Below, piece after piece: positions 33,956 to 43,192 of a DNA stretch of 64,000 nucleotides. The position numbers and the translations under genes were made by a program. Source of the stretch: Siderastrea siderea (taxonomy: Eukaryota; Cnidaria; Anthozoa; Scleractinia; Rhizangiidae). The stretch covers positions 68,009,399-68,073,398 of the forward strand of contig OZ034968.1 of NCBI GenBank assembly GCA_964030785.1. Direction: 5' to 3'. Under the pieces are notes generated by a model. That model was not told the origin of the DNA, searched no databases, and worked only from the letters and a program-made list of their open reading frames with translations. The stretch's first letter is position 1. The number at the start of each line of letters is the position of its first letter.

Positions 33956-36900
33956 CTTTACTCGATCGATTATATACCTCCTCAGTACTTAGCTGAGTCA
34001 CGTATCTAAGATACAGAGATGTCTTTGGTATTCGAAAGGTTAATAGTATTTCCTGCAATAACTGGATCGCTGTTGCATTGCTCTCTGAAGGTCTGGGAAG
34101 CTGTTCCCTTTCCGTCCACTGACCTATTTACTGAATCTCTGATTGCTACAGGAAAAGGCAGTTAAGGCAGAATCAAAAAGAGTAGAAGCACTGATGAAAA
34201 AGCTAGCTGCTCAACAAGTTCAGCGGGAAAAAGATGAAGGTCAAAAGAGACTGGAGGAGGCACTCATAAAAGCCAGAGAAGAGTTCATGTTAGAGCAGGC
34301 GGAAGCTGTGCAGCAGGCAAGGGAAGAGGAACGTGTGATAGCAGCTAAGGAGGCCAACCGAGTGGCTCAAGTTGAAGAGGATAAAAGGAAGCAGTTGATT
34401 CTGGCTGCAGAAAAGGAGAAACAGGTAGATTTGGTGCGAAGGGTTTTTTTTTTAAATCCCAGTTTTGGTACCAGGGGTAGATCCAGGGGGAGGGTGGATT
34501 GGGTGGCTAGCCACCCCCCTCTTTGGGTCGTTTAAGCTCGAAATTATAAAAGGGAACAAAACTATCACTGAAGCGATTTGGTCTCTGAATGTTACGATAT
34601 CGTTCTGTAAGCTCAGGTCGGCCACCCCTCATCAAAAATCCTGGATCTGCTGCTGGGTACAAAATGTATAACACAAAAACGCTGAGGGCATTGTTACATG
34701 TGTATCTGACTAACTGTAAATGTGTTTTTTAAACTGCAATCTTATGTCAGTCATGAGTCCTCGGGACAGCTGGATAAACATTGTTTTCTTCATCCAGTTC
34801 ACAAAGTATCGAATGATAGTTTTGCCTCAATACATATTTTGCCTTCTTTGATCCCTCCACTCCTTCCAAAACAATGTTGTTTTGACCAAACACTTTTTTT
34901 GTACGAGGAATACAGTTTCATCTTTAAGTTAGAAAAAATGTGAAACTATCCCAAGACTTTGGACAAACATCGTCGCATTCTTTTTTAGAGGCCAAGTCAG
35001 AGGCTTACTAATATTTGTGATGGGTCTTAGGGAAGAATGTTGGTGGTGTTTGGGTTTGACTGGGCAAAAAATAGTGATGTGCACCCTGGTAAGGTCAGTT
35101 GGTAGGGCTCCAGACAGCAGAGTGGGAGGTCACAGGTTTGAATACTGGCCACCGACTCACCACTGTCTTAAAATAAGTGATGAGGTCATAGTGGCTATGT
35201 TCAACAGCTTGTTTAGTTCATGATGGTTGTGTTATTGGGTGGTGATCGTTAGTCTCGTCTCCTCCACCTTGTCATGTTTAAGGACAGTGCCTCCTAACAG
35301 AGATGTATTTCTGCAAAGGTTGTGACTATGGGGAAGAAGTAGATCTTAGCAAGGGTTATTGGAATCCAAAAGGAAAAATGTGGGTAACCAGTAACCGTGC
35401 ATTTTTCAGAGATAATTAAGCAACCATAAGTCTAAAAAAACATTAAAATGCAAAGAAATCAATGTATGGCAATTTCTTTCCAAATTTAAGCTCAATTTTC
35501 TCTGAAAAATGGGTGGTTACCCCCAATTTTCTTTTTGGATTCTGATAGCCCTTGCCAAAAAAATATTGTTGTGTTACTGGGGGCAAATTCCCTAAGAAAC
35601 CCGAATGTTCCGAGATGCATAGAACATATGCACAGTAACAAAAGGAGGCACTGTCCTTAAATAGTTAGGGACTTTAAAGCAGCTAGTGTTGTGGTCTGGT
35701 CTGTTATGTTCATTCATGGGTCAGGGTGAGGTCACATATGGGTTGCCATGGGCAGTTTAACAAGTTGACATCCAAGTTCATCCCACAGTTTTCACTAAGG
35801 GGCCGTTCACATGATACCGGAATGACTTTCATTCCAGAACGAGTTCATTCCATCCCCATATATTTCTCTGTATCTGTTTACATGATACCGAGAGGAAATT
35901 TCGTTACCACACAAGTCATTCCGGAATGAGTTCACTCCGGTTTTCAATCCGAATGAAATTCTCGTTCTGGTATGACATTTCATTCTGGTATCATGTAAAC
36001 TGAAAACGAACTCCGTTCCAAGATGAAAACGCAAACCGTGTAGTCTGGGGCGAGTGGCGCATGCGTATCGTTTTCAAGATGGTGGACAAAACGGTCCTTT
36101 TCCAAGTGGCTGAGCCGGTCGATTTTGTCATGTGAATGCAGTGCGAAATTCATTCTGGAACGAAACTCATTCCGGAATGAAACTCATTCTGGTATCATGT
36201 GAACAGCCCCTAAGTGTATTTGGACAATTACAACAACAAGGGCAACAAGCTAAATAAATCACATTTATTCACCATTACCGTTGAAAAAAGTAAGATGGGA
36301 TCAAAACAGGTTGCAAGATTGTGTCCAACATTTTGAACTTTTATTGCAGCCCTTCTTCAGGGACAGTTACAAAATGTACACAATGTAAATGATGACCTCC
36401 TGTTTGGCATGCTTCCTTTCTATGTTAATGCCCTCTTCTGAGTAAATTTTACCTTTGCAGTTCACTTAAAAAAAAATTGCAATATTTGCATTATTTGATT
36501 TGACCACTTTTTGAACTTTATTAGTTGATCTTTGTGTGTTGAAAAGTGTAGTGTGCTCAAAATTGCATGGTCTGCTGACAAAATCTTTAAAGATGGGCTC
36601 ACATGAATCCTTAATCTGTTTTATAGCAAGCTTTGAAGAACCTTAAGGAGAGATTAAAACAAAAGGAGAAACAAGCAGTGGCGGAAATGGCTGAAAAATG
36701 TAAAAAGGAAGAAGAGGTAAAACTACAGCAGCAAAAGGAAGTCCATGAGAAAGAAGTGAAAATTTTGGAAACTCGCATTGAAGAGCAAATCAAAGTGACA
36801 GAAGGTGCTAATGAGGAAACTGAAAGGATTATAGAATTGAAAGGGAAAGTGGAAGAAAAGTTGAAGAACACACTAGCTGCATTTCAAAACTTTATTGACA

Positions 36901-36977
36901 CAACAAAGGGCTTTAATAAAGGACAGGCAGACTTCTTGTTGCTAGATCCACTAAAAGATGCCTTGGAGAATATTTGA
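33107..36977 (+). CDS. C6orf163: C6orf163-like coiled-coil protein, four exons
   Basis: Exons are 33107-33209, 33614-33801, 34152-34424 and 36627-36977, all GT-AG with phases 1, 0 and 0, giving 304 aa. The N terminus (TTHEDIL, exon 1) is followed by a long Lys/Glu/Ala-rich alpha-helical coiled coil through exons 2-4. The C terminus ends TLAAFQNFIDTTKGF and GQADFLLLDPL. The HEDIL box, the long coiled coil, and the AFQ-x-I / G-x-ADF ending match what I remember of vertebrate C6orf163 (~329 aa), an uncharacterised protein. Cilium or sperm links are not shown by the sequence. The exons carry no defects. Intron 3 (2.2 kb) holds at least three MITEs and a SINE. Confidence 0.85.
33907..33955. repeat. 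(ATA)n microsatellite in intron 2 of the C6orf163-like gene
   Basis: About 16 trinucleotide units (ataataata...) are uninterrupted. Confidence 0.95.
34472..34655. mobile_element. 184-bp MITE with CAG termini and GGTAC flanks
   Basis: The left end CAGGGGTAGATCCAGG pairs with the right end CCTGGATCTGCTGCTG. GGTAC directly flanks both sides (34467-34471 and 34656-34660). The inner arms gtggctagccacccc and gtcggccacccctcatc are also inverted. It has no coding capacity and begins 48 bp past the exon 3 donor. Confidence 0.75.
35087..35225 (+). mobile_element. tRNA-derived SINE, plus orientation
   Basis: The A box AGGTCAGTTGGTAGGGCTCC and B box GGTTTGAATAC are spaced as in a tRNA. An unrelated body follows (GTGATGAGGTCATAGTGGC). 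It lies in intron 3 of the C6orf163-like gene. Confidence 0.65.
35282..35656. mobile_element. 375-bp TTAA-flanked MITE
   Basis: The ends GGACAGTGCCTCC and GGAGGCACTGTCC are perfect inverted repeats of 13 bp. TTAA flanks both sides (35278-35281 and 35657-35660). A TTAA-specific transposase (piggyBac- or Kolobok-type) is implied. The interior is non-coding. Confidence 0.88.
35799..36210. mobile_element. 412-bp Harbinger-like MITE, GGGGC-type ends, TAA flanks
   Basis: The left end GGGGCCGTTCACATGATACC pairs with the right end GGTATCATGTGAACAGCCCC. TAA lies on both sides (35796-35798 and 36211-36213). A 3-bp TAA duplication fits PIF/Harbinger. Inside, CATTCCGGAATGA-type palindromes repeat many times. 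Related sequence occurs upstream of both sulfotransferase copies. Confidence 0.85.
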
Positions 36978-37119
36978 AAAAGCTGTATCAAAAGATAAAT
37001 AACCTAGTTTTTGTGTTAATTTCTTGTGTACTCAGGAATACTGTATCCTTAATGTTGTACATTTGAACAGAATAGGCATGTAGATTAATTTTTCGTGCAA
37101 ATTGACAGATATTGATATT

Positions 37120-37861
37120 TAACAATTATCCTGCGAAATCGCGCGGAATATCTCCTGATACTTAGCCGACGAGGCCGTAGGCCGAGTTGGCTAAATCAGG
37201 GGATATTCCGCAAGATTGAGCAGGATAATTGTTTTATTATTCAACAAATTCCCATCGACTACCATTTTCAGAACGAGAAAAACTACGGCTCTATGATAAA
37301 AACGCTAAAAGCTAGCAACACATAAGCTTAATAAAAATCAAAACAGAACTTCAAAAAATTGAAGTTTACTGCCGTTCACTTAAAAAGACTTATTTACAAA
37401 CTCATGTTTGGAAATGACAAGACAAAGGGGAAAAATACTGCTACCTTACCGAGAATAAGTCCTCTTCCTGTGAATTAAAATCTTTTCAACTTTAGTCTTT
37501 ACAACTTTCCGTGAGCAAGTCTGCTGCTTCGTTCGCAAAAGCATTTTCTTGGTTGAGTTCTCACTATGAAAATTCCAAGTCAACCTCTGGATATCTTTGT
37601 GAGCTGAAGCAAACACTTGTTGACATTTTGAGAGCATTTAATCGTGGAAAGTTTCTTCCAGAGAGTTAAAATTTGCGGAGAACACTGCTAAAATTGCCTC
37701 GCTTTTCAAAATGGCCACCAAACAAGCAATGAAGGAAAATCTGCAGTGCACTTCCAAATATGGTCATTTACGTATATCGCAGGATATCTGTCATGTAGGA
37801 TGACAGATATCGAGGGCTTCCTTACCATATATGGGCATAGTGACAATTTGTTGAATAATAA
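37120..37861. repeat. ~740-bp repeat, first unit
   Basis: The unit begins ACAATTATCCTGCGAAATCG. A long hairpin follows (CCTGATACTTAGCC, GAGGCCGTAGGCC, GGCTAAATCAGG), and the unit ends in ACAATTTGTTGAATAATAAA. The same unit follows directly at 37862. The 63-codon minus ORF in each unit is conserved between copies but is too short and unrecognised to call a gene. Confidence 0.85.
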
Positions 37862-38537
37862 AAACAATTATCCTGCGAAATCGCGCGGAATATCACCTGA
37901 TACTCAGCCAACGAGGCCGTAGGCCGAGTTGGCTAACTCAGGGGATATTCTGCAAGATTGAGCAGGATAATTCTTTTATTATTCAACAAATTTCCGTCGC
38001 CTACCATTTTCAGAACGAGAAAAACTACGGCTCTATGAAAAAAAACGCTAAAAGCTAGCAACACATAGGCTTAATAAAAATCAAAACTGAACTTCAAGAA
38101 ATCGAAGTTTACTACCGTTCATTTAAAAAGACTTATTTACATACTCATGATTGGAAATGACAAGACAAAGGAAAAAATATTGCTACCTTACCGAGAATAA
38201 GTCCTCTTTCTGTGAATTAAAATCTTTTCAACTTTAGTCTTTACAACTTTCCGTGAGCAAGTGTGCTGCTTCGTTCGCAATAGCATTTTCTTGGTTGAGT
38301 TCTCACTATGAAAATTCCAAGTCAACCTCTGGATATCTTTGTGAGCTGAAACAAATACTTGTTGACTTTTTGAGAGCATTTAATCGTGGAAAGTTTCTTC
38401 CAGAGAGTTAAAATTTACGGAGAACACTGCTAAAACTGCCTCGCTTTTCAAAATGGCCGCCAAACAAGCAATGAAAGAAAATCTGCAGTGCACTTCCAAA
38501 TATGGTCATTTACATATATCGCAGGATATCTGTCATG
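37862..38537. repeat. ~740-bp repeat, second unit, left part
   Basis: This is collinear with 37120-37795 and breaks off at 38537 within a phrase that in unit 1 continues GTCATGTAGGATGAC. The missing remainder is found at 41789-41851, so the second unit is split by the insertion at 38538-41788. Confidence 0.85.
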
Positions 38538-39179
38538 CAGTCGAGGGAACAAGTGCAATTTGATGGCGAAATCTTTTCTCCGAGAAAAGACTGAGCCCAC
38601 GGTTTTCGGCATTTGGCCAGTGGGCTATAATCCTCGAGGTCTCCATCACCTCGAGTGAAATATAGAACTCTGATTAATTAACTATTTAACTTGAAGGCCA
38701 GTTTATCGTTACTTCGAAAAACGGATAACTCTCAACTTGGAAAAAAGCAGACTGTTTGAAAATATTTATCAGGACAAACTACGTGCTCGCTATTAGTGTT
38801 GGGTGACATCTATTTTGTTTGTGACGAGGCGCACAGGTAAGAGCCAGTATTAAAATGAAATCCACAAGTCAACTGGACGAGTGGTCTTTGAAATGTCTTG
38901 AGCATGGAATGGATGGGGAAACAAAACTACCACTCAACGAACACTGATTGCTACCAACAACAACGATTTTGCCGTCGTGCTATCACTAGATCCGTGCGTA
39001 ATCCATTGTTAGGACCGAACTGATTCATAAGCTTACGTAGGCTCACGGATTCAGATTCGCGGTATTCTTATTCTTGACAATTTCAGTTTCACTTTATCAC
39101 TATTTCAGTCTTGATAATGATGTCAGCGATATCGAAACATTGTCTTGCTTTAATTTTTGTATTTATAGCAAAATGCTAC

Positions 39180-39370
39180 TCTACTCTCTTTAATAGAGGA
39201 ACTGATATATTGTCGTTGTGTAGACCTGCTTCCACTTCTTATGGTCTTCACTCTTTTAAGTATTTTGCCTGTAAAACTTGGAACTCTCTACCTGAGAACA
39301 TTAGAACGGAGTCCACTTTGGCTGGTTTTAAACGTCTGATACGAACCATCTCCTTTCATAGCACTTAGCA
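39180..39370 (+). mobile_element. LINE reverse transcriptase C-terminal remnant
   Basis: The frame ending at 39368 reads YGLHSFKYFACKTWNSLPE and then STLAGFKRLIRT. This is the typical tail of CR1/L2-like RT proteins (a W-N-x-LP motif, then an F-K helix). It is 5' truncated. Confidence 0.65.
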
Positions 39371-39456
39371 TTAATAGAGATATGATTAGTACTTAGTAAT
39401 GTTATTTTATTATTTGTAAATTTTTCTCTTTTTTTTTTTATTTCTCGAAGATATTA

Positions 39457-39932
39457 TGCGCCGATCAATTCGAAACTTCAACATCCCCCCCCGGGCAAAC
39501 CCCGGGCATTTGACTGTGCATCGTGCCCGGGGAGGGGGGAATTTGAACGTTGCCTTGGAGGGGTGGGGAATTTGAACCGGATTTATCTCTTGTTCTGACG
39601 TAATACGCCCGTGAGTTTTTTTCGGTTTTGGCAGGGTTTGACGGATTTACAAGATAGAACTTCGCCTTTGTTAGTGAATAAGTCTTTCAAAAGGGTCTTT
39701 AAAAGAAGTTTGAAGGTGTCATTCAGCTTATCTCTCTCTGAAAGGCGTTAAAATGTTTGATTGAAGACGAAATTTGTCTTTGAGGAGAGGTAGTTCAGTA
39801 CTAATTGGTGGGGCATTTGAACGGCTTTTTTGCCCCGAGGGGAGGGAATTTGAACAAGCCAATCTTCCAAAGTTCAAATGCCCGGGGGGTTGCCCGGGGG
39901 GGGGATGTTGAACTTTCGAATTGATCGGCGCA
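39457..39932. mobile_element. 476-bp Harbinger-like MITE with G/C-run termini
   Basis: The left end TGCGCCGATCAATTCGAA pairs with the right end TTCGAATTGATCGGCGCA, and TTA flanks both (39454-39456 and 39933-39935). Just inside lie long C-runs and G-runs (CCCCCCCCGGGCAAACCCC, and GGGGGGTTGCCCGGGG on the other side) that could form very stable hairpins or quadruplexes. It is non-coding. Confidence 0.82.
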
Positions 39933-40181
39933 TTAGCTTTTTAGCTACCCTGTAAATTCGAGATAAAATAAATTCATGTATATATGTATGTATGCTTGAG
40001 CAAATGAACAGTAGTTTGTCTTGAAACTGAAGAATTATGAGCTGGAACCGTATTATAATACTTCAGTTTCAGGTCGGAATTTGTGGATTTCTTGCCCTGT
40101 TAATTATGAATTCCTTCTGAGCTTGAATAATAAAGAATACAGATGTATTTGTCTTGGAAGGCGTTTCTCTGTGGGTCATAA

Positions 40182-40768
40182 ATAATAATAATAATAATAA
40201 TAAAATATTTATATAGCGCCAATATCCTAAAAGTTCAAAAGCGCTTTACAGAAGTAACGTTAAAAATATTAAAAACACTATTAAAAAAATAATTAAAAAC
40301 TTAAGACTAATAAAAAATGTTGCTAAAAAGTTATAAAAATGCTTTTTTAAAAAGGAAAGTTTTAAGTTTATGTTTAAAACGGGACACTGAGGAGCTGTTC
40401 TTGATGTCAGAAGGCAGAGTATTCCAGAGTGTAGGAGCTGCCACGGAGAAAGATCTTGCGCCATATGTTTTCAAATTGAAATGCGGAATTGAAAGAAGGT
40501 CTTTTGAAGATGAACGTAGCTGACGAGGTGGAGTGTAAGGAGTAAGAAGATCGCGAACGTATGTAGGTGCCAGATCGTTTAGAGCCTTGTACGTGATGAG
40601 TAGAATTTTAAAGATGATGCGATATTTAACAGGAAGCCAGTGGAGATTTAACAAAATAGGTGTGATGTGTTCGTGTTTTCTTGAGAGGGTAATGAGACGA
40701 GCGGCGGCATTCTGGACGTGCTGTAACTTTTTTATTAGACAGTTCGGTAAGCCATAGAGTAAAGCCAT
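40182..40768 (-). mobile_element. LINE 3' fragment (CR1/L2-like RT tail) with (ATT)n end
   Basis: The minus frame 40768-40331 gives 145 aa of RT C terminus: KLQHVQNAAARLI, LHWLPVKYRIIFKILLITYK, and RSFSVAAPTLWNTLPSDIK. The non-coding 3' end follows (aaaagcgctttacag region), and the element finishes in a trinucleotide ATT tract at 40182-40201. It is 5' truncated, as is usual for LINE insertions. Confidence 0.85.
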
Positions 40769-41788
40769 AGAAGTAATAAAGCCATAGAGTAAACGAAGTC
40801 AGTAATACTAATAAGCACTTGAGAATTATTGACCAGAAGAATCAATACAGCATGCGGACCGCTGAGGAAACAACAAGATTAGCTCTTGTTTTTGTTCAAG
40901 TAAAAAAGCCCGTTATTTTAGCAGTGTTTTTTTGGTGTAAAATTAACCTGGATCAGAATAGTGGTCATTGGGAATAACGCAGAATCTTAATAAGGCTTTT
41001 AAAGCTTTGAAAATGGAGAATTGCTTTGTTCTCTAGCCGACAAGTGCAAGAAGAATTTCATGTAATCAGCTGTTTTCCGCTCTGTAAGTCACCTTTTCCT
41101 TCAGTTTATCCATGAATGTGAATAAGGACGGGGAAAATATTTAACTTGTTCAGGATACTCGCTTCTCTTTCGTGAAGAATACTCGCTTCACCTCAGTGAT
41201 GCCGCGAGGTGTAAATACAGTTCGAAGCACTTTTAATATAAGCTCAATTATTTCTTTTCTTGCGCCTTCTTAGAAAGCTGTCTTGAATCATGTCAAAACC
41301 ACGCGTGAACCACGTTTAAACCGAGTTTAACTGCCTTACCTAAGATCAGGTAACCTTCTTTTCTATCGGATCTTTTAACGTGCTTTGAACAACGCTATAT
41401 TTCAGCCTTGGAAAGCCGTAAAAACAAAATGGTTTTGCAATTTAGTTTTGCGCCACGGCGAGATAAATTAAGAACAATCTGAATAAGTAACCAATAAAGT
41501 TTCAATAGACTATCTTTAACCATTATTCAACAGTAACGCATAAATTTCAGAATCTCCAACAACCAAACTTCTCGCTGATACTGCCAAAGCATGACTGGAA
41601 GTAAGCTTATCGCCTGCAGATTCCTCCGTGCTAGGGACGCCATGTTTATCATTCCCTTTCAGTTTTCTGCGCGAGTTTGTAGTTCTTTCTGATTGGACAA
41701 TATAAATCGGAGTTTCTTCGGGCCCCTTCGGGCTTCTTCGGCCATAGACACGAAAATTGACCAAAAGAAGTACTTGTTCCCCCGACTG

Positions 41789-41851
41789 CATGTAGGATGA
41801 CAGATATTGAGGGCTTCCTTACCATATATGGGCATAGTGACAATTTGTTGA
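41789..41851. repeat. ~740-bp repeat, second unit, right end
   Basis: CATGTAGGATGACAGATAT through ACAATTTGTTGAATAATAAA continues unit 2 after the 3.25-kb insertion and matches 37795-37858. Confidence 0.85.
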
Positions 41852-43192
41852 ATAATAAATGTTTCTAAGACAGCACCTAGGGCTGTTCTTTAAAGATTTT
41901 TGGCAAAATGGAGTCCAGTCGATAGGAATTCCTATCAGTGCCCCCATTGCTTTGAAGACTGTATAGGCCACCCTAAGTTTTCTGGCTAATGTCATCACAA
42001 ACATTTTGTCATGCAGTTATATTACCATACAATGTTCTTGTAAATAGACTTGTAATTAATTATTGATCCAAGTAATCATTATCATAAATTCTAATTTGAT
42101 TTGAAAATTAAAATTTCTAAGCTATAAAGCTTCTGAAGAGATTTACATGTAATTTCACTATTCAGTCATACTTGGTGTATTTATTTCTTTGATAAGTGGG
42201 TGATTGGATCCAGTAATTTTTCTTCACATAATGTATGATGTGGCTGAGCTAATATGCATTTTGTTGCTAATTAAAAAAAATTCTTTTTGGTACAATTTAC
42301 TTAGAAGTTAGTCAATCTTCATATACCAGAATCTCGTGTTTGGGAGTGGCTCTCACTCATTTTCACCCCTAGGAGGTGCAAATTCTTTTTGGCGTGTACA
42401 TAATGTATTTGTCTCGCTTTAAACGGCAAATGTCAGATCCCTGATTACATTTTCATCAAAATAATTGGCAATAAAACCTGTGTTTTGTCAAAGACGGGCC
42501 CTTACATGTTTAATTCATCAATTACACGAAGCCTAAACATCTTTTCAACTTTATCTATTACCTGTGCGTGATCTGTGAAGTGCCTCACCGTACCCTAGAG
42601 GATAGTGCACTATAAGATTCTTGTTAAGTAACGAATTGTTGAGTCTCGTGAGCAGTTGGTGTGGAAAACCTCAAATCGCTGTTTTCATTTCTTCTTCAAG
42701 AGCTGTTGTTGCGTGAGTCGCTTGTGTTAAGCATGCCGTGACAGTATGTTGGAGTCTAGTCATGAAATTCTGAATTGTACCTCTTTATACGGTGTACTTG
42801 TCAATAATGATCAGTCGTTATTTCTACAATTCCCATATTGTGCAATTATTTTGTATGTTTTGTTTCATGCAGAATTTTTTTTTTATTCTGTCTCTCTTGA
42901 AGCTAGTTCACTCACCGTGAATTGAATTCCTCCGAACCGAAAGAACAGTTGCGTTACCATCATAATTATGTTTTTCACACTATCTGTATGGTGAATTCTG
43001 AGAAAGAGAGGATCTTTCAGTTCTGTGAAAGCCAGCATATGTTGATCCAAAATCAATCACATGATCCATTTGTGGCACTCGCCCAAGTGTAACTAGTCTC
43101 CTGCGCAGCCCTGACGACCCAGTGTATTAGAAACCAGCGTTTGTAAACTCGCGGGGTAGAAACTTACCTTTTTTGTGCGCTGTGTAATTGCA
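41852..43192. other. Intergenic, upstream of the Mab-21-like pseudogene
   Basis: AT-rich, short ORFs only; no repeats or RNA genes recognised. Confidence 0.5.

Larger units (their letters stand above)
38538..41788. mobile_element. 3.25-kb insertion with CAGTCG termini and CATG target duplication
   Basis: The left end CAGTCGAGGGAACAAGT pairs with the right end ACTTGTTCCCCCGACTG, differing at one position. CATG lies on both sides (38534-38537 and 41789-41792). The flanking repeat becomes continuous if the segment and one CATG are removed, as the intact first unit shows. A 4-bp duplication with CAG-type ends recalls Chapaev-type elements, but no transposase frame is visible. It has collected two LINE fragments and a Harbinger-like MITE. 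Confidence 0.82.

Noticed and set aside
36611..36871. Ser/Phe-rich minus-strand ORF
   Set aside because: It is the antisense of the Lys/Glu-rich coiled-coil exon 4 of the C6orf163-like gene.
37446..38379. Conserved 63-codon minus ORFs in both 740-bp repeat units
   Set aside because: They agree only because the units are duplicates; no domain and no start or stop logic beyond chance.
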